A stretch of 64,000 nt of DNA from Gordionus sp. m RMFG-2023 (taxonomy: Eukaryota > Nematomorpha > Gordioida > Chordodea > Parachordodidae), in NCBI RefSeq assembly GCF_954871325.1, contig NC_088778.1, positions 8,465,743 through 8,529,742 on the forward strand, read 5' to 3'. The notes under the pieces were generated by a model. It was not told the origin of the DNA. It was given only the letters and a program-made list of their open reading frames with translations, and did not search any database. Made by a program: the position numbers and the translations under genes. This document shows, piece by piece, positions 37,916-51,200 of this stretch; the first letter of the stretch is position 1; the number at the start of each line of letters is the position of its first letter.

Positions 37916-38539
37916 TCCGGGTTCAACGATACATATCTGATAAGTCCCGTTTAGAACGAAACTAGTCATATGTTGGAATGCATAATTTAACAGACCTAAA
38001 GGTATAGCCCACAGTATTATTATTATTAAAAGCAGAATATTATAAAGAAAAATTATTTTTGAAAACCTATTAATTTTATAAAATAAAAGCCTATTTGATA
38101 GACATTTTTTTTCTCAAAGCCATAAATTTCTTTAAATCAAGTAAATATAGTATTAATAGAAGCTAACCTTGATTGAAATATTATTGCAACGAATAATATA
38201 AAAATTACCTAATCATTTGTTATTAATTTTGATATTCGGAAAACAACAACTAAATTTATATAAATTACGAATTCACGAAAGATTTATTCCATTGTATTAT
38301 TTTATTATACTAACTATATACTTTCTGGCTATGTGTATGTTATAAAATGGTAACGATTAATTCCGGATATATATTGGTTGGTACACAATAATATTAACAC
38401 AACATAATCTTGATACCATTTTATGACACTTAGATATTAATTGCTTTAACCTTGACTTTTTCATATGTTACTCAATGCAAAACATCTCAGAGTATGTTTA
38501 TATAAATCTAATTAATACATTAGTATGTTTTCTATAATT

Positions 38540-38960
38540 AGTGAAGGTCACGGCTGGTTGGCCCAGGACGGGACCATTGCACACGGACCAGACTAATACA
38601 TTTAGACTGGTTCACTAAACAAAAACCGGTCTAGACCGGTCAATAAAAAGACCGGTCTTTAAGTTTTTTAGTTATTTTAGTAATACTTTTAACTAATTGA
38701 ATTTTTTATCATTTTATTAAATATAAAAGTAATTTACGTTAACAATATCGTATCACTATATAATACAAATTCTTTTTGGCAAATTTCGGTTTTAATAAAA
38801 TATTTCAAAAATGAATTTAAGTAAAGGAAATTCCCCAAAACTAAAAAAATATATGAATTGAATAGCAAGTCAAACTTAAATATTAATAAAAGACCGGTCA
38901 GGCCCCTGGTCGAAAACCGATTGGGCCAGAGGGTTTATATTTTAATAATATTTTGATTAG
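38540..38960. mobile_element. Accgg-rich MITE, copy in macro-repeat F
   Basis: Ends rich in self-complementary words (aaaaaccggtctagaccggt; aaagaccggtcaggcccctg) flank a core matching 26940-27200 inverted. About 420 bp. Confidence 0.6.
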
Positions 38961-39239
38961 TTCGAGTTATACTAAACTACTTTTTGAATAATGATTATTT
39001 TGTTGAAAATAGCTTTTAATAAAATTGATGTTATTAGCTATCTATGGTAATTTATTAATGTGTTGTTAATATTTATCCTCCAAATTCATTCATTTTATTT
39101 TCAAGCTCTCACTTCCAAAAAGAATTACTAGATTTAATTCATGTTTCCTCTTTATTATATAATTAATAGTTGGATTTATTTTTCGAATTCAACTGAGTTA
39201 GTATCATTTATAATATTTTTTAATTATCATAATGAAATC

Positions 39240-41428
39240 TATTTATAAAACGCAAAATTGAGAAACGTAAAACGCTGTTATCTAAAACGCAAAATATATA
39301 TAATATAAAATAAAAATAAAACGCGACCAATTATTTATTTCATTCTCCAAATATTCAATATTTGATAAATTTATTCTGATTTAATTATTCTTAATCAAAT
39401 TCTTCGATTAATTCTATTTCGTTTACTCGACGAATCTTATTCTATAAAGACGTTATTCAAAAATATCTACATTCTATCATTCAAAATCTTCATATATATT
39501 TAATAACAAATAATGATAATAACAATTTTAAAAAATTGATAATAATAACCATTGAGATATGAAGCTTACAGTTTAAACAAGCCAACGATTAAGACGACAT
39601 ATGCAACAACTTGACAATCAAAATGATAAATCATTTGGACGACAAGCTTGCTATGACAGCTCAGATTGATTGTGGGAATGCTTTTCAGAAGAAGGGGAAT
39701 GTTGATTGATTGATTTTTTATTTAACTTAAATTGTTATTATAGCCTTTAACTATATATTTCGTCTAAATTGTTTTTTTATAATATATATATATATATACC
39801 TTATTTTATATTTATTATAAGTATCATTTTAGTTTTAGAATAAAATTATTATAAATTAAAATCTCCACCGATATCTTTCACCACTGTTATCACCTATATA
39901 ACAGTGATAAAAAATATTTTCTTTCATTATTCAATATACCTTTATACGGATTGTTGCTACCGAAATCAAGCTATAGCATTCTCATCAGAATCCTTGACTA
40001 TATTAAATATATTTTTAATTACATTAGAAAATTTTATACCATAAGAGATATTTTCAGATTGAACTTCAAATATAGCGCCTTTTGTTTTAAAAATAAAATG
40101 TTTTATATACAAATTAATTCCTATTTTCTTTCTCTTAACTTTTTTGTTTTCCATGTTTATATCTCTCAGAACTATAATTATTCTTCCTTTATTATCTAAA
40201 TCATAATTTGAAATTGAAAAACTGTATTTTCAACTTAAACTCTTTCATCGTCTCATTTTCCTTTGTCTTAAATATCATCAGCATCAATATTGCTTCTATT
40301 TCAAATATTTAAAGTTTTCATTTCTAAATCTATAGCTTATCTTTCTTCATTATCTAATAAATATAAAATAAAATGAGTTAAAGATGTTAATCAAATATAC
40401 CTTGTTCAACTTTAGCTTTTTCATTGCTCTCTCTCTTCTTTTGTCTAAAGTACAACATCAATATTGTTTCCATTTCTGTTATTTAAAAATTTATCTCAAA
40501 ATCAATATCTCTTCGTTCTTTATTGTCTAATAAATGAATAAAAGATGTTTTAATTACAATTTAACTCCAACTCTTTCATTGCCTTCTTTTCTTTTGTCAT
40601 AAATATTATCAATATTTATTCAATTTCCATTATTTAAAGCATTCATTTCAAAATCAATCTCTTCTTTCTTCATTATCTAATATAAATTAAAGTTGCCTTT
40701 ATTAAAATATACTTAGAGTTTTAACAAAGTAGTTTGGTATACTGGTTTGGATTTTAGAAATTTTTTTTTAAGAAGAGGTATATTAAATTAAATTTAAAAA
40801 TGATTAATATAGTTGATTAGTGATTTGAACTCGGCTAATACAAATCACACTATTAAATTTGTTTTATTTCCAATTAAGAAATGATTATATTTATTTAATT
40901 ATGGTTATAAAATAATTTAAATAATAAAAATCAATTAAACTGTAATTGTTAATGCTTGATTGATATCTAGACATTATTATTACGTATATAAATACTTTTA
41001 ATTTGTCATATAATATGTCATATTTAATTTCGAACAAAAACTAATATTTCTATAATATGTAAATAGAATGTATAATTCTAAAATAATAATATACATATAA
41101 AAAATATTAAATTATTATAACTATAAGTGATATTAATATTCCATTTTCAATATAGAATTTGATTGCAATTGTTAACATAGTGAAAATATAATTTATACCA
41201 TTAATCTAATAATTAAAATAGCACTCATTTAATAAAAATTTATAGTCTTATTAATATTTTACAAATAATATCAAATCTATAAGTAATAGTAGATTTCTTA
41301 ATAAAAATCGATCATGTTGGCTTATTTTGTTGAGGGGATAAATCCGTTAAAAAAATTCGTTCAGGGGGCTATTCAAATTTTTGAGGGGCTCAAGTCCCTT
41401 CATGCACCCACCTAGTGACGGTGCTGAA
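39240..41428. mobile_element. 2.2-kb insertion between inverted macro-repeat pieces F and G
   Basis: Macro-repeat homology stops at 39235 and resumes, at a different internal point, near 41430. The left edge has aaaacgc words (39249-39335). The right edge, ggctcaagtccctt and then ccacctagtgacggtgctg, looks like the common DNA-transposon terminus whose complement begins CAG-x-x-x-CGTCACTAGG. A tandem array (40040-40690) lies inside. No transposase was recognised, and the unit may be composite. Confidence 0.45.
40040..40690 (-). repeat. Degenerate tandem array, period about 155-180 bp, about four units
   Basis: Recurrent blocks on the plus strand are caact-tagct-tttcattg, cttttgtc-aaa, atcatcaatatt, ccattatttaaa, tcaaaatcaat and tctttcttcattatctaat, seen near 40225, 40400 and 40560, with a weaker unit near 40040-40200. 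Read on the minus strand, the units give related peptides with LDNEERR, DIDFEM and NIDADDI-like words, interrupted by stops. It is either a minisatellite or the relic of a repeat-protein gene. Confidence 0.65.
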
Positions 41429-41429
41429 T

Positions 41430-42290
41430 TGAATGTGTTATTAATTATAAAATGTTAAGGATTCCGGATTTATATTGGTTGGTGTAAAATATACTAATTT
41501 TAATATAACATAATTTTAAATCATTTGATGGTACTTAGATATTAATTGCTTGATCTTGACTATTTATCTGTAACTCATTGCGACACAGTTATTATGCCTA
41601 TATAAATCTAATAAATATAATATGATTTTGATTAGATAGAATTGTTTTACATTATTTTATAGCTTAGTGGTTCATTCAAAATACATTTTGAATAACTTAG
41701 TGTGATGGAAATACTTTTAACAATTGCTGTTATCCTTATCAGATATCTTTGGTCACTTATCAAATTTTGCTAAAATTTCTTCCTCAGGCAGATTTATTTT
41801 ATTTTTCCTTATTAAAAGAAACACTTTAATTCAAGTCATGTTTCCTCTATATTATAATTAATACAATGATATATATCATTGAATTAATAGGTGAGGTTCT
41901 TCTTCGAATTCAACGAGTTAATGTCATTTCCTAAACTCTCGAAGACAAAGTTTAAATAGGTTTCTGTTTTATTACCTCAAAAACTAATTTTTTTTAAAAA
42001 GTTGAACTTAAAAAGCTTTACTTTCTTAAATTTGTAGTTATTAGTTATTTCAATTATAGAGGATGCTCACATTTAGCTAATAGTAATTAATGTAAATAAA
42101 TTTTATATATAATGAAATACTGCAGGATTTGACATTTATTTATTTTAAAAATAATTGATATAAGTAAATTAAATAGGACTCATTGTTTTAAATTTTAAAA
42201 ACATATAAAATATAAATCTACTACAGATTTTATCAATTGTTATCGACTGGGTAATTTTAATAGGGTGTATTCTTTTGTGATGTAGAGTGA
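41430..42290 (-). repeat. Inverted macro-repeat piece G
   Basis: Reverse complement of about 7790-8660, with the landmarks ccggatttatattggttgg and cattgaattaataggtgagg-style blocks and gctcacatttagctaatag. No coding content. Confidence 0.6.
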
Positions 42291-42294
42291 ATTG

Positions 42295-44080
42295 CTCGTT
42301 ATTATTTTGCAGGCTTATTTATGATTGTGTTAATTAGGTGTGCTTTTCGTATTACGCGTGCTTTTATTTAATTGGTTTAGTAAGTTGTTTTTGCGGAGTT
42401 TGCAAATTTTACATTTTTTACGTAATTTTGCATTTACGTCATTTAGCTTTATAATGTTTGCTACTTTATCATAATTATATATTTATATTAATATAAAACT
42501 TGCAAATCCTTCTAAGCAATAAATTTGATTATTCATAAAAAAATACCATATATTAGAATACTTTGACCTAAATTAATATTGCGAAACAACATCAAAATTA
42601 TTTCTTAGTAATATGAAAGGAATTAAAAATTAAATTATAAATTCATTTCATTACATTTTAAAATATATTATATATCTATTTATAATATGTTTCAGCTATA
42701 TTTTCGATTTCTAATAGTTGGTATATTTAAAAATATTTTAATTAATATGTAATTCTGTTTTAATGATACTAGATTTTCACTGTTTTAATTCTCGCTTGTT
42801 CATCTTTAACTCATGCAGATGAATTTATATGTATAAGAATTAATTTATTAGGAATTATAGTGTTGTTGAACCTTATCTAAATAAAATCATAATAGTTCCA
42901 AACACATGTCCAAAAAGGAATTCATTTTTCTCTTTTTGTGATTACTATGAGTTTAGTAAAAAAATTTAAATAAAAATAAATTAAAACTGAGAATTATATT
43001 TTTTAAGAGTTATATACATTTTCAATAACCATTTAATATCACTTTTCTTTATAAATTTTTAAAAATTTTTTATTGGAGGGAATCTATTCATAAAAATTAA
43101 TAAGCAACTCAATCTAACAATTTTCGAAAAACAATAATTTCTGGTAAATTTTTTATATTTTAGAATAAATAAATTTAAAAAATAGTTAATTGGTAATATT
43201 TTTAAAATTACTTTTCATGAATCATTTCACTTCTGGGGAAGATAAAATTTATTTGAATTACCCTGCATTCACAGTAGTGCAAATTAGCCGCGAGATATAC
43301 AAAAATACAGCATATTTTGTTATTTCGTCACGAATTCACACCAACTGTGAATGGCAGTACAATATTTTACATTTAGAAGAGATATAATTCAATGAATGTA
43401 TCTTTGGAACATATGTTAGTGCCAATTTTGACATGAAATTATTTAAATTTGGAACTTGGATCAGTTTCGGTTTTAAAATTCTGGTTTCGCTTCTTAAAAT
43501 TTTGAAAAAGGAATGAATTCTGCCTCCGGTTCTTGGACAATCAGTGTTCGATGGTTGCAGATTCCCTTTCAAATCTCTGTTAAAACAATGAAAAAAATAA
43601 TAAATAAATAAATAAACCTTCTAAAATAAATAGAACAACATTTTGAACAATATATATGAATTACTGAAACTTTTACTAGAACCGGTGTAGGAAGTAGGAA
43701 CAGTTTTCTACAAATTTTAATGAGTTTTAGTATCTGTTCCAAAACCCTTGGAATACAGTCTTTTTTTAAATAAAGAAAAATGGTATTTGATCAATAAAAA
43801 AGGTAGAAAATTGTCAGAATTTTAACAATTAATGATTGTTTTGGACAAACAAAATTTATCATATTAGGCATGAGTTAGTATAAAAAATTTAATACATTAA
43901 GAAAATATGAGTACAAATTATACAAGTTTTACTGTATAAACAGAATCTATTTAGTAATTAATTTATTAAATTAAAATAGTATTGATAATTTAATTAATAC
44001 AAGCTCTATTTTTTTTATTTAAATATATTAAATACTAAAAGATAGCACGTCAAGAATGACGGGGAATAGGAATTTTCTCC
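42295..44080. other. AT-rich DNA; possible palindromic MITE near 43440-43760
   Basis: No exon was recognised. Ggttctgg/ccggttc-type words at 43440-43520 and 43678-43760 suggest another short element with self-complementary ends, but no target duplication was found. A short open frame here overlaps these repeats and looks non-genic. Confidence 0.3.
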
Positions 44081-44084
44081 TTTA

Positions 44085-44495
44085 TTTCAATTAACTTATA
44101 TTTGATACCAATATTTTATGTTTATGAAAATATTTCTGACCCAATACCTAGAACCGCCCAGATATTTAACGTAGTCAAAAAATATTTTAATTACCTTTTA
44201 TTTGATACCCTATCAATATTTTGTGTGATAAAAATATTCCTGACCCCCCAAGACATAAACAAGACACATAAAATATAACATAACATTTTAGCCAAAATAT
44301 ACTTTAGCTACCATTTATTTGATTCTCATATCAATATTTTGTGTTGATATAAATATTCCACCCACCCCTTCCAAAACTTAGCCCTACATCCTTAGAGTGA
44401 TAATTATCATTACAATCAAAAAATATTTTAAATATCTTTTATTTAATACCCATATCAAATTTTTATTTATAGCCCTCCCCCCACCCCTTCCTGAA
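44085..44495 (+). repeat. Minisatellite, period about 110-120 bp, four units
   Basis: Four direct units share a phrase like tttatttgatacc-atcaatatttt-gt, then aaatattcc-gaccc and a C-rich run, beginning near 44094, 44206, 44316 and 44436. Each ends in a C-rich tract that stands out in this AT-rich region. Confidence 0.75.
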
Positions 44496-44499
44496 CCAA

Positions 44500-45060
44500 G
44501 TCCCTTTTACAATAATATAAAATGCATTAAAATAGGATTCTTATTTTCGGATTTTATATGACTTATGTTTTAAAAGTACGGATTCATGAAAAAATTTAAT
44601 TCCATTATAATTATATATTATCAAAAGGTATACCTTCATATTTTTATTAATAAATACATGAAAAAAATATATTTTAAATATTTTACAATATATAAGAAAA
44701 TTACATTTACAATTTGAAAAGATATGTCTCATTATAAAATACAAAAAATTATTTTAATAGTATGTAGTTACGGATAATGGATATAGCATGTTGAAATTGA
44801 TTATTATTAGTATAAATTGTGATTTTGAAAATATTTTAACTCATATGCACGCTTCTCATATATTTAGCCTATTCTAATTATTTAATCTAAAGGATTCTAA
44901 TGAGAGCAGACAGAATATACTTACATATAATATCCTAGCATATTTAAATCAATGGCCAATACTATGTAAAATTGCTAAATCTGATTTTTATTTCGACATC
45001 CTGATATATTTCATCATTTGTCACCATCTATAGCATATTCTAATTATACAATATAACGTT
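44500..45060. other. Region downstream of EIF2B4, nothing recognised
   Basis: AT-rich, with short chance frames only. Presumably the region downstream of the EIF2B4 3' end. Confidence 0.4.
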
Positions 45061-45092
45061 AAAAAAATCCTCAAATACCGATTGTTTTATAT

Positions 45093-45098
45093 TTTATT
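45093..45098 (-). promoter_or_regulatory. Candidate poly(A) signal of EIF2B4
   Basis: An AATAAA hexamer on the minus strand lies about 10 bases past the EIF2B4 stop. Such hexamers are common by chance in AT-rich DNA, so position is the main support. It would give a very short 3' UTR. Confidence 0.35.
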
Positions 45099-45107
45099 TA
45101 AATATAA

Positions 45108-45295
45108 TTATTCCAAATGTTTGACGCGTAGTATAACGGGTACAGACGTACAAGGCAGCATTCCCAATTCCGTGATAACCATAGTTATAAATTCGGGTGG
45201 GGTAACGTCGTAGGTCAAGTTTAGCAAATTTAGATTGTCTATCTTCTCCCAATCTTTGAGAGGAGACTCGGCGGTCAATAAAGAATTAGGATCAG
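45108..45295 (-). CDS. EIF2B4: EIF2B4 last exon with natural stop
   Basis: This exon has 188 nt after a ttctcag acceptor. It encodes [35 protein letters not shown] and a short tail ending Lys-His-Leu-Glu and TAA. This is the invariant C-terminus of eIF2B delta. Reading further upstream in the same frame gives a Met-led peptide, but that part is intron. Confidence 0.97.
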
Positions 45296-48200
45296 CTGAG
45301 AATAAAAAAATTGCGATATAATAAATTTTAAACTTCATTTTATGCCATGTCGGTCTCACTCAAAACTTCATAATTATAATTCAAATATACTAAATTGATT
45401 TTTTCTTAAAAATTTTTTCCCTCACTTCATATTCTATTTTATTATTAAAATTTTATTACCTAATTCATTGTATACAAACGAATCGGTTTGGACTTTTTCT
45501 GCAAACTTATAAGTCTCGCAACACAATAGCACAGGCACATTATACAATTTAGCACAAAGGGTTATTAAAGAAGCCCCAACACGACCCATTACATAACCGT
45601 TGGCCAATAAAGCATGTGCTCCTAAAATTACCTTGTTAACCTGTTTTAAAAAGACACAGTTAAATTTGATTTGTTTTATTTAATCGCTTAGAGATCTGAA
45701 AAATTGGCCATAAAATTTTTGTTTAAAAACATATATTTGTCTGATTTAGGTAAGACCTAAATTTTTATAGGCTGGGGTTTAGGGTAGCCTAAAGCCTAAA
45801 AAATATGGTGACAATAGATTCGATGTTAAAAAATATAATTTATTGAGCTAGTTTCGCAAATATTTTGAAAATGAATTGTTTTTATTATAGATTATCAAAA
45901 AAATCATCTATATATAATTAATTCCCATTTCAATCAATAAAATTTTAACATCCTTTTGTGCAGGGTTGGGCAAAAAGTTAGCGTTACATTACAGGGAAGC
46001 ATATTACATGTCATAATGCTTTTGAAAATGTAACGAAGAGCCTTATAGTAGTTATATTTGTTTGTTTAACGTATTGTTTTTTTTCGAACTCTTTACCCTT
46101 CATAATAAAGGTGGGGTAAATCCACTCGGCTTATATAATCTTTGTAATAAAAAAGCCTGAAGATATTTTGATCTGGTTTTTATAGTAGTTTAATATTTTG
46201 TTATAAGGAATATATCTACATAATTTTAAGGTTATTTTTTAAAATATTTGCAATTTGTTGAGCTTGGAGTGGTATAGGTCCCACGTTTGTACTTACGAAA
46301 TTTTTAATTTAAATATTCATTGTTATATTGTGACCCAAAATTTTATACTATTTTTTTTCTTGTGGCAAAATAAAATACTATAAAAATGCATATGGAAAAT
46401 TTAATATCAAAGTTCTGGAAGTATTTCCTATTTAATATTTATAACATTTTATATTAATATAGGTGAAGTAGATTGTGAGTCAATTAGTTATATGACAGCA
46501 ATCACAATTTGGAAACAGAGGAGGATAATATAGATTGTGATGAGGGTGAAGATAACTATAAAGATTGTTACAGTAAAATATGCTAGCCTTTAATAAGTTA
46601 TAAAAAATATTGAGGTAAAGATGGCAAAACCAAATGGAATAAAGAATGCCTTCTTCAAAAAAGAACGATCCCATAATAAAATAATTGTTATATCATATGC
46701 AAAAAAGCAAAATCACCACTAGAAAGCTTTAAATTATTTATCTCAGATATTATTACAGATTTAGTTTTAAATGCATAGAAATCAAAAGATTGAGGTCCTT
46801 CAAAAATATGACTCTATTTATCATGCTAAAATGGATAAAAGTGAATTTAATGCCCTGGTTAGTTTGCTAATGATAGATAGTGTTTATAAATCCAATCATC
46901 AAAATATAAGATGAATTTTGAACAATTAAACAAATAAATGTTGTTTTTTGTCCTTCACCCACAATCATAACATCTTCCCTTTTTATTTGATGGAATATTT
47001 TTTTCATCAGTTATATTGTGGCCATCTATTCGACTTTCTGGATATAGAATATAAGGAGCAAAGTTGATCAACTACATCAACTCAGTTTTTGTAAAAGTTA
47101 TTTTCTGGTTTTCAAACATTACATTTTTATACTTTTTTGGTATGTCTGAAACTACTGTTGTATTTTCTCTAAATGCAAATAAACTTAGTTTATATCTCTT
47201 TTTTTATCAAAAAGAAAGCAGGTACCTGCTTTTTATTTTTTTATAGTTCCTACTATGGTTAAGGAATGTGAATTTAAAATATGATTGGCTAATTCATAGT
47301 TTGTAAACCAAATGTCAGTTGTAATATTTCTAATAGTCCTTGAAATTGGTTGAATAAGTCTTCGAATATTTACAATTTATAAGGTCCTTCTGGCTGATTG
47401 CCAGTATATAAATCCGTTTTTAATGTGTAAGTCCTAGAATCTACTGGAGTATAGATTTTAAGACCATATTTTGATGGTTTATTTGGCATATTATGCCTGA
47501 ATGGACCTTTGCCTTTAAATGCAGGAAGTATTTAATCAATAGTTACATATTACAACAGTATAATAATTATTGCAATTATCATTATAAAAATATTAATAAT
47601 TTCTCTAATATGTGTGATTTTATCATTTGCTTTTCTCAAATTCATATCATCGAATCTTAGAACTTTCAGTAGAAATTGAAATCTATTAATATTCATGGTA
47701 TATCTAAATACATTTACACCAAATCTATCCTTATTCCATAAATCTCTTATATTTTGATGATTGGATTTATAAACACCAGCTATCATTAACAAACTAACCG
47801 GGCATAAAAATCACTTTCATCTATTTTAACATGATAAATAGTCATCTTTTTGAAGGGCCTCAATCTTTTGATTAGTGTATTTTAAAACAAATCTGTAATA
47901 ATAGCTGAGATAAATAATTTAAAGCTTTCTAGTAGTGATTTTGTATTTTTTGCATGTGATTTAACCCCCGGCAAACAAGAATTTATATTATGGGATCTCG
48001 TTCTTTTTGAAGAAGACATTCTTTATTCCATTTGGTCTTGCCGTCTTTACCTAATATTTTTATATAACTTATTAAAGGCTAGCATATTTTACTGTAACAA
48101 TATTTATAGTATCTTCACACTCATCATTACCTTCCTCCTCTGTTTCCGATTTGTGATTGCTGTCATATAAATAATTATCATTTGACTCACAATCTACTTT

Positions 48201-51200
48201 ACTTATATAAAATGTTATTAATATCAAATATTAAGTGAAAATATTTCCAGAACTTGATGATATTAAATTTTCCATATGCTCATTTTTGCATTTTGCTACA
48301 AGAAAAAAAAATAATATAAACTTTTGAGTCACAATATAATATATAAATTTTATTTTTTCAATTTTATATATCAATTTGTAATATACAATAATATTAATTA
48401 ATTAAAAAAATTTGGAAAAAAAGAAAATTTCGTAAGTACAAAGGTGAGACCTATACTACCCCAAGCTCAACAAATTGTAAAATATTTTAAAAAATATCAA
48501 ATCAATTATCTTGAAATTTGGTAAATATATTCCTTATAACAAAATATTAAACTACTATAAAAACCAGGTCAAAATATCTTCAGGCTTTTTTATTACCAAG
48601 ATTATAAAAGCCGTGGGGTATTATTTACCCAACCTTTGTAGTGAAGGTTAAAATAATTTATTTTTGATCAATATATTACATTAAATTAGACAATAAAATA
48701 TAAATAAACTACTCGTTTATATAATAAATACTACTTTTTAACCTTAAGCTACATGGAGATATGAATCCATAAAATTCTTTATCATGCTTTTCGAGTTCCT
48801 TTAATCTTACTTTTAATTATGTAATGGAGAACTTTTCGAAATTGTTATATGTTCTAAATAACGGTAAGAGTAATAAGTAATGTGCCCAATCTTGCTTTTG
48901 CATTAATTGATAAATTAAAACTTCTTTTAGATTATATAAAATGGATGGGGGGGGGAGCTGTTTTGCTTTGTTAAAACAAAAAATATATACTTAGGGGCCA
49001 GAGTGTTAATGCCCGATTTTTAAAAACAACCTGACTAAGATTTTAGTCAAATAATATAATCTAGTCATGGATATTTGTTCATAGATGGCAGAAAGGTTTA
49101 GACCTCTATCTGCCAAATCTTGAAACTTACAAAATATTATCATGGCTAAAATCTTAATCGGGTCGTTTTTAAAAATCGACCTGAATAGGTTTTTTTTAAC
49201 AACCCTAATTATAACACTTCAATGTTAATAAGCTTAAATACTTACTCTTGGCATAACTTGTGATAGGTTATTAATGAATAGATATGAGCATTTGATCCCA
49301 TTTCTGAGCAATTTTTGAAGCATAATTTTTCCTATATATAAAATTTAATAAATATGCATTAATATAATTCACATTTAATAGGGAATTTTAAATATATACC
49401 ACTTAAATCAGGGCGTGAGTCCACTACCAAAACATGAATTTTCTTATTGGATTTATGGCAATCATAAAGGATTTTAAATACAAGGGTTGAACTATAAATG
49501 AAAAAAAAATTATTATTCAATCTATAGAATTTAAAAAAATAAATGTTTCTTTAGGCTAATTTTTGACAATCTGACAATAAATAAAATAACCATTAAAACA
49601 TCATGAACAGGGTTGCCAGGTCAAAATTTTCAAATTGCGGGATAAATTTGCTATTTTGGGGGTTAAATATGATAATCATGGTATAAATATAAAAATTGCT
49701 AAAAAAAAATTTCTGTGGGTTATAATTACTTTATATAAATATTAACAAAGTCGGTAACGTTTTATAATTTCAAAATAGTTAATATTTTATATTTAGTTTT
49801 AATTTCTACTTCTTTGTCTTGGAGTTACTTTGTTTATATTATATAAAAAAAAACTTAAACATGATAATTAAGCAACTAGCCCTATAATGTTATACACAAA
49901 CAAACATGGAAATGAAAAATATGAATGAATGATGTTGATATATTATAGGATAAAAATAAAACAATATGATTAATGTAAGGATAGAAAGAAATTTACAAAC
50001 TAGACGTTTTTTGAATAAATATTTAAAATATATTTTAATAATATAAAAATAATAAATTATTGTTTCTCAAAATTATTATTTATAGAATAAAAACGTTAAA
50101 ATGCTAAAAAGAATTATGCGGGAGAAATTTAAAAATTGCTTACGGTAGTTTTATGGGAGCTCCCGCTGATGGCGGAGACCTGGCAACCCTGGTCATAAAG
50201 AAGAATTAAAAATTTTGAATTGAATTAATTAATCTATTTCTATGGTTATTTTAAAATAATATTAATAATACAAATCAAGGAAATAAATATCAAAAAATAT
50301 TACTATGAATATATTAATATGGTGTCATAATTTGAAATTTTGGTGATTGCATATGTTTTAGATATAGCTTCCCCTGCTAATACTATTTTCTCCATTATAT
50401 AATCATCAATAGAACTAATTAATAGAGCTTTCGCCTAGGAGTTATCATAATTTTAAAAAAAAATATAGTAAAAGTTTATTAAATATTAAAATACTAATTT
50501 AATTAATCCAAATGGGTTATTTCCACTTCAAATAGTCTAAAAAAATGAAATTTTCTGACAAAAATTTCTAAAATGAACGAAACTTGGCATGTTAGTTAAA
50601 TATCTTGCATATTTTAGAAAAACCAAAATTTTGGAGCGATAGCTCTTCAAACGAAAATCGCCCAATGCGTGATTTCATTAAATCTTGTTTTTGTTTTAAA
50701 AGAATGAACTTAAGATAGAGTTACAAGTTATATATCATTTTATAGCCCTTTACATTGGAAAATATAGAATAAAATTAAAAAATTTCTTCTTATTTCCAGT
50801 AAAAATAAAAAAATCAACATTGTTAGGAAGGGATTTTTTGGGCGTTGATATTCTCTAAAAATATTTATTTCCTTTATATTAAACTATTTAATATAAAATC
50901 TCGAAAGCCATTTTTGTTTTTAAATTTTTATTATTTTTATAAATAAAAAAGTTAATAAGATGGCGTTATATTCAAAAATCATTATAACATAATATCGTCG
51001 GTTTAGAATTGGTTGCTTCAATATTTTCAAAATTTTTGAGTTGGAAGATTCCCAATATATATATAAAAATAAAAACTAGATTAAATATTAATTTTTGCCA
51101 AAGCTATAACTGTCAATTTTGCGCTATTTGCAAACGAAGTAACTTTTGCTTCATATGCATGGCTTATACTATTATCTTATTTAATCACGTGTTATATTTC

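Larger units (their letters stand above)
36850..39235 (-). repeat. Inverted macro-repeat copy F
   Basis: Reverse-complement match to 26690-29740, for example agctctcacttccaaaaag at about 39104 against ctttttggaagtgagagct. It includes a degraded hAT MITE (37705-37915) and the accgg-rich MITE (38540-38960), both of which have counterparts in copy D. Confidence 0.7.

Noticed and set aside
39580-39715. Short stretch that looks coding in two plus-strand frames
   Set aside because: Less AT-rich and stop-poor, but no motif was recognised and the frame is not continuous with anything nearby.
39951-40199. Overlapping frames on both strands as genes
   Set aside because: They lie at the edge of the degenerate tandem array, with no recognised domain and no splice context.
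46480-46674. Minus-strand frame of 64 codons as a gene
   Set aside because: It is antisense to the plus-strand copy of the piggyBac N-terminal region.
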